From assembly GCA_964036155.1 (NCBI GenBank), contig OZ038422.1, positions 15,151,201 through 15,215,200 on the forward strand: 64,000 bases of DNA. The letters are read 5' to 3'. The translations under genes and the position numbers were made by a program. The number at the start of each line of letters is the position of its first letter. Positions within the stretch are counted from its first letter, which is position 1. Below the pieces are notes generated by a model. That model saw nothing but the letters and a program-made list of their open reading frames with translations. It searched no databases and was not told the origin of the DNA. Below, one piece after another: positions 1 through 11,777 of the stretch. The DNA comes from Diploscapter coronatus (lineage: Eukaryota; Nematoda; Chromadorea; Rhabditida; Rhabditidae).

Positions 1-131
1 TACTATCATTGAGTATGATTTTAAAAAGTTGCACGATTTTTGATTTGATGCGTTGAGAGATAGGTATAAATTGGCAGTGCCCAACATTTGTCATTCTTGT
101 CTTATTAAATTCAGTTCAACCTAAGAATACA

Positions 132-935
132 ATGAAAATCTTCTATTTTCTTTTTGTGGTATTAGTTTACGTCTGGAGCGTCAAGTAAGTTAAATTATAA
201 TTATTGAAATATGATTTATCTTAAATTGCAGCGCAGCGCAGGTATTGCTATTTTATCGAGCCACGTAAAATTCATGCTTCATCAAGACCAACTTTTAATT
301 TCAGATTATGATGGGCAAAGCTTCAGATGCGGTATGAATAATCACAATATATAGATAGTTGATAATTTTATTACCCAGAATAAAATCCTAAATTTTGCTT
401 CAATAATAAATAAATTGAAAAAAGATTCCAACTTTTCAGATATCTGTGACAAAAGAAAATGCTAAGCTAATGGACACCGACGGTCCTAGTCGAATAAAGC
501 GACAAGAGGTCAGCTTTTTCATTAACCCTTTCATTCTTACTCTTACTCTCATTGTATTATTATGCACAAGTTGTTCATTTTCAGATGCATGTAAGTTAGT
601 TAGCAAGTCGTATGTTTTTTTTTATTTTTAATTTTATAAAATGAACATCCATAGAATGGTAAATAAAATGAGTTGGAAATTTTTGTATTAATATTGACAA
701 AATGCCATTCCTTATTCCAGCTCATTCCTAATTTTTATTTAAACTTTCTTGTATATCTATTGATGATTATATTATGCTGTAGTTAGAAAGCTTTAATAAT
801 AAGCCTTTTGAAATTCACAAGTGCGCTGTCGAATTGGTATAAAATTAACTTTCCAGGATAAATTTGAAATATTTTATAATTTAGGACCAATTCTTGATGA
901 GAGCCGCCAGGGCGATGCATCACCGTGACGATTAG
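132..935 (+). CDS. Putative secreted prepropeptide (neuropeptide-like)
   Basis: Spliced model: exons 132-184, 232-241, 305-331, 440-508, (585-590), 885-935, all with GT-AG junctions and compatible phases. The product is about 71 residues. It starts with a hydrophobic signal peptide (MKIFYFLFVVLVYVWSV) followed by a short polar spacer. A basic pair (IKR, codons just before 503) could be a proprotein-convertase site, releasing a C-terminal peptide of about 22 residues that contains DQFLMRAARAMHHRDD and ends at the TAG. A TATA-like box (GTATAAA) lies at 62-68. The 6-nt exon 585-590 is optional: skipping it keeps the frame and removes two residues. The 10-nt exon 232-241 is also very short but is needed for the frame. 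I do not recognise the peptide as a known NLP or FLP family. Secretion and cleavage are inferred from the sequence pattern only. Confidence 0.5.
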
Positions 936-1542
936 GAAACAACCTCAAACGAACTTATTGTGATCGAATTCTTATTCTCAAATTGTTTAAAATGTTACTC
1001 TTTTGATAAAAAATATCCAAACTCGAATATATATTTTAAAAAATCAATAATTTCGTTTTTCTAGCACAATTTAAAGTTGAGTCAAATGTACAATTTATTG
1101 TATTTTGAACATGCGAAAAAAAAACTTCCTGTATACATTTATCATTCTCTGTTCGACAGTTCAGCGTATTAAAAATAGATAAATCATAGCACAGTGGGTT
1201 CAGTTTTAATTAAGGGGAACTATTGTACAAATTTGGTCACAGGTAGATTTTGAGTAGTATAATCCGTTTTCCTATACAAATGAGATAGAACAACAAAATG
1301 GTCTGCCTTTTATATAGGCAAAAATTGTAAGATTATGTGACAGTTTGAGGAAGGAAGTCCATTCGAAACTGTAATTTAATCATTTTACAATTATTTAAAC
1401 TATTATAAGGAAGGATACATTTCATTTTATTTTCTGAGTTGTATTGTTTAATTCCAAAACGTTTCCCATTCATTTTTCATAAATCTTACATTTATTGAAA
1501 TTATAAAAATAGCTGTCCATCTTGATATTTGATTTTAGATAA

Positions 1543-3630
1543 ATGAGGCTAAACGGTCTTTCATATAAATTGATAATATTTTCTCAATTAATCACTTCGT
1601 CATTTTCACTTTGGAGTTATAATATTCTGAGTGGGAATGGGGTGAGTTTAGTTTCGTTCGAAATCTGAAAAATAATGATATCTCAGTTTAGTATTTCCGA
1701 TATATTTTAAAAATTAGTTCAAACAATCCAGTAGAGTGCGTAGAATTGAATAAAGGTTAGCTTCAGTAAAACATAAATAAAAATCAAACACTTAGATTCT
1801 CCCGTCGTTCAACTGTAAGAAAATGCTCTTATTCTAAATCCTAAACATAACTTTGAAATTTTATTTTAGTTTTGAGGTAGATTGTTCTGATACAATATTT
1901 AACGGAATTGTTAGAATGACGGTATAAAATTAGGGCATTTTGAAGAGGAAATTTAAATAAAGTTTAGATCGATATAATAGAGCCACAACTATTCGGAATC
2001 ACGTTCAATACGCTCAATGGAGTTGTTAATTTTACCAACCATTATCAAACTGTTTGTGCTAATCAAGTAATGATCGTTCTCACGCCTTAAAGTTTTTTTT
2101 TACCACTATCATGTTAATGCATGACGACGAGAAAAGACTAGTGGCGCACTTATCTTCGCTGAAAAGAAAAAAGCAAGATAAAAGCTTTTTCTTGCCTTCT
2201 TCATTTCAAAGAGGAACCACACTATTTTACATGTTGGCTTCGAAATCCTTAACATGTTAGTGTGTAAGAATTAAAGTCTTATCATTTTCAACCGTAATAA
2301 ATTCACTAACTGAAGGAGTTGGTGCCATTCGAGAAATGGGGAATGGTCGCTAAGGATTTGAAAATTGCCTTCGATCGGATATGGAACTCGGGATTTTCGA
2401 AGTACATACTGGTGAGTACCACGAATTAGTTACCGTATTTTTTCAATATTCAGTCTGTTCAATTCGATATTTTCAGGAGCTGTGGGGAAAATATTGCGAT
2501 CTGACTATTTCAGTAGGTTTTTTTTTTTTTAAATAAAAATTAGACCATTTGGATCTGTCGCTACGTAGTGAGCTGGCGAAATAAGATGCAAAGTTAGAAG
2601 AATTGTAGCAACGGTGTTTCACTTTGCACATTATTCTGCTAGATTGTGACAGATTCAAATTTCTACCAAGTACATCATTTCTAATTGAACTTTCATAGGT
2701 GAGTGGACACGGCTACGGATCGTGTCTGGGGCAAATGACGGCAGTCAAGATCGCCCAGCTAAAATGGTGGCCGCCGAGTCAAATGTTCTTCGTCGGATAT
2801 GGGACTCCGCGTTGCGGAAATGAGGTACGAATTACAACAAGTTAGAAGCCAGGAGCCTTCAAGTCTTTATGCCATGCTATATAGAGGGAGGAAATAATCT
2901 TTTCCAGCTATTCTTCACATATTTCGTATGGCTTAGTGGCTTGATGATTTGTGATTTTTTACATTCCTAAATTTCTCATTATTTTTCAAAATCTACCGTC
3001 ATAACAGGATTTCGCCTATTACGTCGATCAAAGCTTGGCCGATAAGTTCAGAGTCAATTGGTACGCGGATCCGATACCGGTAATGGATTTCAATGATTTT
3101 GCCTCATTTCTACTTTATTTTTCCAAAATGTGTGTACTTTTACGTAGAATATCCTTGAACATGAAAAATTTCCCCTCGAAGATGGATTGTGTCATATTTT
3201 CAGCAATATCCTCTGACTAAATGTGACCGAACAGGAGCTGCCCAACTTGGTCGATGCACTGATTCGTGGTATCATTGCTGTGTAAGCTTTCGAAATTTAC
3301 CATATTTATCACATTTTGCAAATATTAACAGTTGATTTTCGAAATAATAATTTTCAGACACAGATTCTCCACAAGAAAGAAAAGGTATTCGGAATTGAGT
3401 ATACTGGCGAAAAGAAGTGTAAATTACCAGAAGACAATGCCTGTCTAACTGGTACTTTAAATTTTCCTTCATTAACCAAATCAGACTAATTTTAGGAAAC
3501 AATCCATCTGATCACCATTCATATTACGATACAAAGGGAACGATGTATAATGATGTCACGTGTAAAGTGAGATTGATTGAGAAGCAACTATTGCTAAATT
3601 TATTTTTATTTTCAGGGAAATGACTTTTAA
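1543..3630 (+). CDS. Secreted cysteine-containing protein, unrecognised nematode family, paralogue A
   Basis: Fourteen-exon model: 1543-1641, 1692-1755, 1796-1814, 1870-1921, 1968-2066, 2316-2411, 2477-2512, 2643-2669, 2699-2824, 3008-3079, 3204-3281, 3358-3451, 3496-3566, 3616-3630. It encodes 315 residues with an N-terminal signal peptide. The model is confirmed by the downstream paralogue at 5215-7594, which shares almost every intron position, and seven of the internal exons have exactly the same length. Conserved blocks are NPVECV, VDCSD, a WGMV...DLKIAF block, ELWGKYCDL, GSCLGQMTAVK, FFVGYGTPRCG, DFAYYVD and SWYHCC. The cysteines suggest a disulfide-bonded extracellular protein. I do not recognise the family. 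CAP/SCP and lectin were considered and do not fit. The last coding exon adds only four residues. Confidence 0.72.
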
Positions 3631-4021
3631 TTGAAGATGAAATCAAATAGTCGCAGTGATATAGGTACATTTGAACGACCTCTCATTTAGTCTAACTTAA
3701 TAACTAATTGATAAACTTCTCGTTTGTTATTACATTTTCTCTTATGAATACTATTGCGAAGTCACATATACTATGAGAAATCAGGACATTTTCCAGATAG
3801 GTTTAAATCATGTTTAATGGCCTAAAGAATTTGCAAAAACCATGAGATAGGCTAGTTTTTTTCTTTTATAATAGTAATTTTATTGCTATAGAGGATTAAA
3901 CAACTTCATATATGTGTGAAAGAATTGCTGTAAATTATTGGTTATTGATCACTTGGTTTACATAAACTGTATATAAATACTCAAAGTATATAAAACTCAC
4001 ATACCTGACACTCATCTGAAA
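3631..4021. other. Intergenic stretch with a TATA-like box
   Basis: This stretch is AT-rich and I see no gene in it. A TATATAAA-like run at about 3988-3995, some 30 nt before the next ATG, could serve the tiny + strand ORF that follows. Confidence 0.3.
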
Positions 4022-4198
4022 ATGAAATTCATCTGTTCGCTAATACTATTGTTACTTTTCATAATCATCACAATGAATGAAGTTGAATCGGTGTATAATT
4101 ATTTTGTATCTTTTAAATCCTAAAGATTCAATGCTTCCCACTATTATTTTTATACCTGGTAGATAGAAGCTGACAGTGAAACGAAGAAGCTGGTCTGA
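4022..4198 (+). CDS. Possible very small secreted peptide
   Basis: Two-exon model, 4022-4090 and 4163-4198 (GTGTAT donor, GGTAG acceptor), giving about 34 residues. Exon 1 is almost wholly a signal peptide: M-K-F-I-C followed by a run of Leu/Ile and then NEVES. Exon 2 adds IEADSETKKLV and a stop. A TATATAAA-like box just upstream supports transcription. The mature part would be only about a dozen residues, and the gene could instead be longer through a missed 3' exon or be a decayed gene. No family is recognised. Confidence 0.3.
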
Positions 4199-5214
4199 AA
4201 TTACAGGTAAAGAGCTTTCATTAAAGTTGATATTTTGACGGGCATGCATACTTATAAAAAAGTAATTAATGATACATTTCTCATCCGTTGTGCAGGTGTA
4301 TGCTGTAGACCATTCTATTGATTTGATCAAAATGGGCATAAATTTTGCTCATCGCCCGGTTTTGTTAAGACAAATTTTAATATGTCCCATAATACCGTGT
4401 AGACTTTAGAGAAACAAAAATTTCTTTCTTGAAGCTTTTTTGAAAGTATTGATATGCTAGTGCTTATATCTAACGCTAATTAGTATATTATCGAATAGAA
4501 TATTGAATATACCAACTCATAAAACCGTGATGAGAAAGTCATACGAAATTATGGGATTACGCAATAAGTTCTCAGGATAACTCATTTTTAAGATGTATAA
4601 TTTAGAAAATAGTCATTTTTGATTTACTGATGAACATATTCGAAGCCTACTTTCAACGCAACATCGATATTTCTATTATACTTCCGGAAAATAATAAAAG
4701 CGATTATCAAGGTAATAAATGTTTGAATATTTCCCAAGGAATAATTATAATTTTTATGACACATCGAATAATTGACTTGTTACATCTATTAATTGTATAA
4801 ATTACTTCAATGCTATCGATTATTATGAATTAAATGACGAGTATTTTATTGTTCGAATAAGATAATTCTTCCAATTTCAGACATTTCACGATCTTTCCAC
4901 TTTTTGTGTAGTATTCGACCAAATTTACAACCAATTACGCGTATTGTGGGATAAATCTTCACATTATCACCAGTCTGATGCGATTAAATCCTTTTCTGCG
5001 AGCTCGTATAAATACTCACAGGATTAATGATTCGGTTTTGATCTAATTCGATGAGAAACAAGTTTTCCATACTATCGATTAAGTAACGCTTTTCGTTACA
5101 AAGTCGTTTTTCTTAGAATTTTATTAGTTGAATAAATCGTTTCTATGCAATGCACTAGTAAAAAGCGACTATTATTGTTATTATTATTATTAGGTTTCAA
5201 CATTTAGATAACAT
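4199..5214. other. Intergenic, nothing recognised
   Basis: About 1 kb of AT-rich sequence between the tiny ORF and paralogue B. Stop codons are frequent in all frames, and I see no exon matching the neighbouring family. Confidence 0.4.
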
Positions 5215-7594
5215 ATGGGTTACCGTATCTTTTTTATCAGTACATTTTTACTTCTACAGTGCCCAGATTTGTCATTTCAACAATTTCCATACAGCGATGG
5301 AATGGGAGCGGGGGTAAGTTTTTCGCTAAATCTTAAATATTAAAACACCATCTTGTTCGAAGCACGAAATATTTTATATTGTAAATGGTCGATAACTTGA
5401 GACAAGATTAACTATACGCAAATTCATGTATGCAAAATATATGCATTGCGTAATTTAAAATAGTTGTCAAAGTTGTTTTTGGATTGATCAAATTTTATAA
5501 GGTACGCTGCAAACAATGCACTAATTTTAGCGTAAAAATTCTTGAAATTTCTTGTCTCAAGTAATCGGTCTTTGACAATAGCGAAAGCAATGAAAAATGC
5601 AAAATAGGCATCAATTGTGCAAATATGTACTTGATTTTATTATTATTCAATCATTGTTATAAAAATCTGCGTTATTATTTTCAAATAGGCTAATCTAATT
5701 GTAAGCGGTAATAAATTTCGTAATTTATTAGAATTTCAGTATCACGGCTTTGCTCAATCGATAGGTTCTAAGACTCCTGTTCAATGTGTCGCTCAAAATT
5801 CACGTTAGTATACTTTTTAAAGGGCAATTGTCCAACGTTTCCCAATTTTTAGCGGCAAAACTACAACAAATGTAAGTTTATCTAAATAAAGATATTCCAA
5901 AATTTCGTCTTTATTATCGATAATAATTTAGCTACGATGTTGACTGCTCGGATTTGGTGTTTGGAGGGATCTGTCGAGCGACTGTATGTAATGATCATAA
6001 TCAATTTAGAAATTACATTAGCCGACAAAAATTCGATCACAATTGCATTGACTTCACGTATTTTGAGTTTGATAGTTTATCGTGATGATAATACTTGCCA
6101 AAACGCTGTTTTCAGGTCGATCTTTTCGAGGCCTATCAGAACTCAATCGTTGGGATCACATTCAAGTCGCTGAACGGAGTCCAGAACTTCACTAAAAATT
6201 ATGCGGATTATTTTGCAAAAGATGTAATATCTTATTAGCTAAACATATTCATTTAGCAATTTCCTAGCCAATTTTCTTATAGACGCTTGTTCCTTTCGAA
6301 AACTGGGGAATGGTTTCGAGAGATCTACAAATAGCTTTTGAGCGAATATGGAGTTCAGGTTTCACTAATTATATGCAGGTAGCATCATCAGTTTTATACA
6401 TTAGTAATGTGATGATCCGTTATTTTCAGGAAATGTGGGGAAAATATTGCGATTTGGTGCTTAGTGTAAGTAGGATAGAGTCGGAGATACTCTCAGTTCA
6501 TTCTGTTCTATAATTTCAGTTATTTTTGAGGGATTGTGAAAGAGTTATCACCGCTCTATTTATCGAAGTTTCAAGCTGAGAGCATTTTTGATGTAAGAAT
6601 GGTGTGAATACTTTTACGAGGGTAAATTACAGTTCAGTGGCATCAATTTCGGCTCGTGCCTGGCACAGATGACCGCCGTCAAGTTCATCCAGGACAAGTG
6701 GTGGCCAACGACGCAGGTGTTCTTCGTTGGCTTCGCGACTCCTCGGTGCGGTTCAGAAGTGGGAAATACTCGAACATTCCTCAGATAGAAATTTGCAAGC
6801 ATTCAGGATTTCGCATATTACGTCGATCTGAGCTTAGGAAAGAATGCGTATCGAGTCAATTGGAAGGCTGATCCAACTCCAGTGAGTCTCATTCGCTAGT
6901 AAAATTAAACGAATCAAGTATTATAGCAATTGCCAGCGACAACCTGCACTCGAGGAGGGTCGGCGCAACTCGGACGATGTCCAAATTCGTGGTATCACTG
7001 CTGTGTAAGTTCACTGAGTGATAGTTGTTAAAAATAGTCTGGCATAAGTAATCATATAAGAAATATTATTGCGTGTCGAAAAATTTTCAGGTCTTTGAAG
7101 TTAGGCTAAAGTTAATTCAAAATTTAATGATTCCACTCAATCCGTCTTCTCGATTATTCTCAGTATAAATTCGTAATTTTTCAATTACGATTCGTGAGAA
7201 AATGTCCTACGATTTGCTGAATCGAAGACGTTCATAAAAATAGAAGAATCAAGTGAGACAAAAGACAATTGAGTAAAATTGAATAATTTATAGATGTTTT
7301 CTTTTCAAATAATCAATTTTAGACCCAGTACACCTACACTAAAGTGGTAACAGTAGGAGGGTATATAGTGAACGCCAAACTCCAAACCTGTACCGATCCG
7401 GAGGATACGAAATGCTTGACAGGCACGTTCGAATTATTTTACTCCGAAACTTATTTGAGACGTGATAAAATTTCAGGAAGCACCCCCGCTGATTTCTACG
7501 GATACTTTGGCTCCGTACCAAACGGTAATTTTATGCTAAAAAAATCACTAATATCATATTTCTTCATTTAGACTACGACAACATGAGCTGCTAA
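5215..7594 (+). CDS. Secreted cysteine-containing protein, unrecognised nematode family, paralogue B
   Basis: Fourteen-exon model: 5215-5313, 5740-5803, 5853-5871, 5932-5983, 6116-6223, 6283-6378, 6430-6465, 6569-6592, 6633-6758, 6807-6881, 6927-7004, 7323-7422, 7477-7524, 7572-7594. It encodes 315 residues, the same total as paralogue A upstream. A signal peptide (MGYRIFFISTFLLLQC) is followed by conserved blocks CSDLVFGGICRAT, ENWGMVSRDLQIAFERIW, EMWGKYCDL, GSCLAQMTAVK, FFVGFATPRCG, DFAYYVD and SWYHCC. The gene ends in a cysteine codon before TAA. Intron 7423-7476 has a GC donor. Reading through it stays in frame and would add 18 residues, but removing it restores the length and alignment of paralogue A. 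The 3' end lies 164 bp from the convergent lectin gene. The molecular function is unknown. Confidence 0.75.
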
Positions 7595-7758
7595 TATACT
7601 AATAATGAACCACTGCTGAATGATATCATTTATTGGAAAATTAATCATTCTAGTGCGATTTGATAATAATATGCATAGCAAAAAGAAAAAAAGATACTAC
7701 CACAGAAGAATGACAGGAGGAGACAGAAATGATACTTATAGTTGAAAAAATATGAAAA

Positions 7759-8552
7759 TCAAGACGCATCTGGATTTGGCCGCTTACAAATCATCGGCAA
7801 TCTTCGACTGACGCAATTCACAGCCGCCCATTCTCCACTCTTGATTTCCATAAGCACACACTTGTTCTTGTCGGGATGATCTGGCTCTCCTAAAATTGGT
7901 ATATCGAGTCATACAACTCGTAAGGGAACTTATTCGTGTTTATTGACAGTAAAAAACATTGCCAGTATTATGAATAATCGACTACTTAAAACGAAAGACG
8001 CTCCTTTTATCTCGTCTCAAGCTATCGGTCATTTCCAGATTGTCGTAATTTAGTGATTTAGCCAATTTCTCTACCTTTCTTCCAATTGGTATATTTGAAC
8101 GGAGATCCGTCAACCCAATGATACTTTCCACTTGTCTCATTCAGACTCGTCAATCCGATGTAGATCTCTTTCCATCCATCAGCTTCGAGGGCTCCTTCCA
8201 TCTCTGCATTTTAAATAACTGCATATTTTGGAAAATAGCAAATTAGCCTCACTGCTGATGAATTTGTTTTCATTGTCGCTGAAAATGAGTATTTTTAATT
8301 TTGAAATGAAAATTAAGACTTACTTTAAAATCGAAGCAAGATTTCCCTTCATCATGTTGCAATACCTCTCGGCTTCTTGAAAATTACCTGGCTGATCATT
8401 TGTGGTATAACAGCTAAAATCAACAATCGTAGACATTTGAACAAAAATGATTACTTATTCTGAAATTGGGCCTCTAAAAGTGCTGAGCAAGCATCGTATA
8501 ATTTGATGTCGACTAATAAGAATGCAGAAATAACAGTTAGAAAAATCTTCAT
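7759..8552 (-). CDS. Small secreted C-type lectin (CTL domain)
   Basis: Five-exon model in transcript order: 8552-8455, 8413-8324, 8278-8253, 8203-8075, 7889-7759. It encodes 157 residues. A signal peptide (MKIFLTVISAFLLV) is followed by one complete C-type lectin domain. Recognisable elements are the CYTT...ERYC start, a WxEIYIGL stretch corresponding to the WIGL region, WVDGSPFKYTNW, the EPD tripeptide at the loop where EPN or QPD sits in Ca-dependent lectins, and CVLM...GEWAAVNC...ICK at the end. The EPD variant leaves sugar specificity open. Single-domain secreted lectins of this type are numerous in nematodes and many respond to microbes. That role is inferred from the family. A TTTATT (AATAAA on this strand) at 7629-7634 is a plausible poly(A) signal. 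Confidence 0.92.
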
Positions 8553-9690
8553 CGTTCTAGGATTGTAATGGTTGTTGTGATGTTGGAAGTTGTTGCCGAA
8601 ATAACGGAACCTTGTAGATCAAAAATAGGCATGGGCTGCAAATGACTTTATAAAATTCATAATTTTCATTATTGTAAACTTCAATCTCGGGTGACTGAAA
8701 AGAAGCTGAGAAAGAAACTATTTTAAGCCAATGTCTCCTTTCTGCGTGCTATTTCCCATTCTAATAGATTGGTGAAAATTGTGCATCACTTTTGCATTTT
8801 TCATTTTTCATATTTTTGATTAGGTACTAAAGTGCTGGGAGTCCTTGTCAAGGGTTCCTTGAAAAGTTTTATTGTCGTTTAAACAAAAGGCAAAAGAATT
8901 AAAATTATCATCAGAATTGGGGCTTTAACTAATGGCGAATGTGTGTACGTGATCAGATAAGGACTATTTCAGATGATTCTGGCAAAACTATACTCTATGG
9001 CTGGTAATAAGTTTGCAAATAAAGATAATAACTTTTGCGTCAATGGCGTTGAAATGACTTAGGATTGGGTGAAAGTAACGCGATTTTATGGTCGAAAGAT
9101 AGCACGGACTGTGATAAGGATGAACGAACCCGACTAATTTTCTCGTCTTGAACAGGGGGCAGGCTTGATGTCTATGGATACGCATGCATGTGATAAGGAA
9201 GCTCATTCGAGTGTCTTATCATTTTTCGTGCCAAATTAGAATTTTTTGCGTATTAACTTCCATAATAATTCGCTATAAAAGTCCTATGAGAACAAAAGCA
9301 ATAAAGCCTCGAAATTGTACATCAGAAGCTTTGTAACTGCATCGTCACATCGATAAATAAGCTATTCAAATTTCGTCATGCCAGATTAGTATACCAGATA
9401 TGTTTCCAAAATATTGCGTTTCCACATTTCCAGCCACTATATTACATCGTTTGAGTACTTTTATTGCGGATTACTACAGAAAATCTCCTGCGCTCAGCAA
9501 TTATTTATAGTACATATTTTGCAAGTGTCTGCAGGATTTTATAATTGAAGCAAACATATCGTGGTCGAATTGGAAATAATTTAATACCCTAAAATTGTCG
9601 CTGATTTATTACTCTGATTATACTATTGAATACAAGTTATTTCGATAAAATGCTGATATCATAAATTTATAATTTATACTATTTTTCAAT
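8553..9690. other. Intergenic, no gene seen
   Basis: This stretch lies upstream of the lectin and downstream of the four-cysteine cluster, and both neighbours are on the - strand. Only short chance ORFs are present. A CTATAAAAG box at about 9273 on the + strand has no convincing gene after it. Confidence 0.35.
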
Positions 9691-10299
9691 TCAATAATTT
9701 TCGTATGATTGCATACAATGAACGAATCTGTATTTGAAGAGAAGTCTATCCTTGACATAATCCGTGAGAAGTCGGATTTGACAGTCCACAATGTCGAAAT
9801 GTATCTCTTCGTTATCTTTCACGTAATGATATTCCTTCGTGTCGACGATGGAGGGAGTTTTGCTGAAAATTGAGCTTTCTCCCAAAAATAAGTGCTGAAT
9901 CATAAATTCAAGAGGTCGTAAATAATTTCTATAACTAGTTTACTCAAAGTGCACAATTCTCCCTCATATCAATTAAAGCAAGTCATAATTCTATAATTTC
10001 GAACTTTTTAATCTCTAAATTGATCAAGAAACTAACCCAAAACACGCATGAAGTTGAGGATCATCTCTAGGCTTTGAAGATCGAAAGAACTCGCTACATA
10101 AGATTATCAATTTCGTGAGAATAATATCGGAATATCCATTTAGCTAAATCAAAAGAATAATGTTCATTTAAAAAATGTAAATGTAAATGCAAACCTTCGA
10201 TTCAGAAGATTTCAGCCATGGAGGAAATTTGTGAACCTTTTCTCTACAATATGTCGTAGCAACGAAAGAAAATACTATCAATATCAGAAATTTTGACAT
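9691..10299 (-). CDS. Four-cysteine secreted protein, divergent member of a tandem family
   Basis: Three-exon model: 10299-10195, 10143-10037, 9862-9691, giving 127 residues. The signal peptide (MSKFLILIVFSFVATTYC) is followed by KFPPWLKSS, which corresponds to the PxW motif at the end of exon 1 in the paralogues. The mature protein carries four cysteines with the family spacing of 17 residues between Cys1 and Cys2 and 21 between Cys3 and Cys4. The C-terminal block CQIRLLTDYVKD...VHCM matches the next gene upstream. The Cys2-Cys3 segment is longer than in the paralogues (28 against 13). A weaker acceptor at 9929-9930 would lengthen exon 3 by 66 nt. I prefer the TTTTCAG acceptor at 9863. The function is unknown. 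Confidence 0.6.
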
Positions 10300-10950
10300 T
10301 TTAGAAGAAAATAGCAGCTGAATTTCGAGCGTAAAGATTTGAAGGAATGCATTTATTGTTGTTGTGTACTTTCATTTCAGGAATAAATGTGTCACCCATT
10401 TCCGTATTTGCTTGTTTATTGCTTTTCCTACTTTTGCTTGAAACAACGCTCGATAGAAACCTGTATGGTGAAAGGAAATGTATATTTGAGAGATATTAAA
10501 ATTATTTATTGATATTTCATTTAAGTAGAAAATAAACGATTTGAAATGATAGAATTAAGCAAAAATTTAATCTTGCAATTGAGGGACTTCGATTTAAAAG
10601 TAGGTTCAGGTATTGACTGATAGGATTCCTTTTCTCGCGCTATCTCTCATGTCGCGGGATCTTGAATATCGTGTAATTTGCAAGTTGTCAATTCAGCCAC
10701 CGAACTCTGAAACCTCTGCAAGCTGGGTTCGTTTACGATTTGACTCGGTCAGGCGTATCCATCAGTTTTTTTTATGTCATGAAAAGTGCAGTTGCACAAC
10801 TTTTTCATTTCTTTTACTTTAAAAAAATCGATGTCTTAATTTCAAATTTGATGAATCATTTATAGGTTGTGAGAAATTTCAACATTCTTTCGAAATATTT
10901 ATTTGAAAAATCAACGAATTTCAGCAAATTCAATAAGAGTTCAAAAAGCC

Positions 10951-11485
10951 TCAGTGACCATTCATACAAGAAAAGAAACGAATTCGGAATCGGAGATTTT
11001 CCTGAAGATAGTCGACGATTATCGGATGCTGGCAGTGGATCAACTAAAAATAGCCTTTTTTATCAAAGCTTTTCAAGTTGAAGATAGATCTGCTTTTAAA
11101 TTGATAAAAAATACTGATTTACGGTGTCCAGCAAATCGATTTGTGCAGTTCTGAATCTGAGACGAGAAGCCTTGAATAAAGTGTCCGTATTTTTCAGAAC
11201 ACATCTTAATCTGTCCGGCTATGGTTGGGTCATACTCATATTTGCCGTCAAACTGAAAATTTCATAAAATATTCTAGAATTCATCTGGTAGTTTAAGCAT
11301 TGACCAGATGAAAAATAGTCGAATAAAAGCTATGAAAATAACGTTCACTCGAAATTTTAGCCTTCAAAATGGAGAGAATTTCATACCAAATATTCAAGAT
11401 CATCTATCCAGAAAGGATATCTCTGATTGTAGATATTTCCGGGAACAGAGTCGATGAGAAGCAGGAATAAGATCAATTTGTGCAT
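10951..11485 (-). CDS. Four-cysteine secreted protein, tandem family member
   Basis: Three-exon model: 11485-11387, 11252-11115, 11043-10951. All junctions are phase 0, and the product is 109 residues. The signal peptide is MHKLILFLLLIDSVPG, then RYPFWIDDLEYL closes exon 1, as the PxW motif does in the paralogues. Mature cysteines show C-x17-C-x13-C-x21-C, identical in spacing to the genes at 11778 and 12700 although the intervening residues are largely different. A TTTATT at 10898-10903 (AATAAA on this strand) lies about 48 bp past the stop. No known family is recognised. Secretion and disulfide bonding are inferred. Confidence 0.65.
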
Positions 11486-11777
11486 TTTTAGAGAACGATC
11501 AAATATATTTGAGCAAGTTCGCAAAATATTTCACTTGGAAGTGGTTTTATTGATGACTTCCAAGCGAAGCAATGGCCACTCAATGACGATTAGAGCACTA
11601 ACTAAAGAAAAGATTGTGAATTTATTATTGTTGCATATCTCAAGATTCCAAATTTTTATTCCACAAATGAATACAACATCTTCAACAAAAATTCAATTTT
11701 ACAACAACCAGCGCAGCTTAATCAAGCAGAATAAAAGAGACAGATTGCCGGATCAGACCATCTGCAAGTTCTTTGTT

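Noticed and set aside
1543..3630. CAP/SCP venom-allergen-like identity for the paralogue A/B family
   Set aside because: The CAP signature motifs (HYTQ, GENxY/F) are absent, and the cysteine pattern does not match.
6508..6575. Exon of paralogue B reading LFLRDCERVITALF
   Set aside because: It runs into a stop codon. The alternative acceptor at 6567-6568 gives an 8-codon exon matching paralogue A and restores equal length.
9863..9928. Longer exon 3 for the four-cysteine gene at 9691
   Set aside because: The acceptor GTTATAG is weaker than the TTTTCAG at 9863, and the longer form moves the Cys2-Cys3 interval further from the family value.
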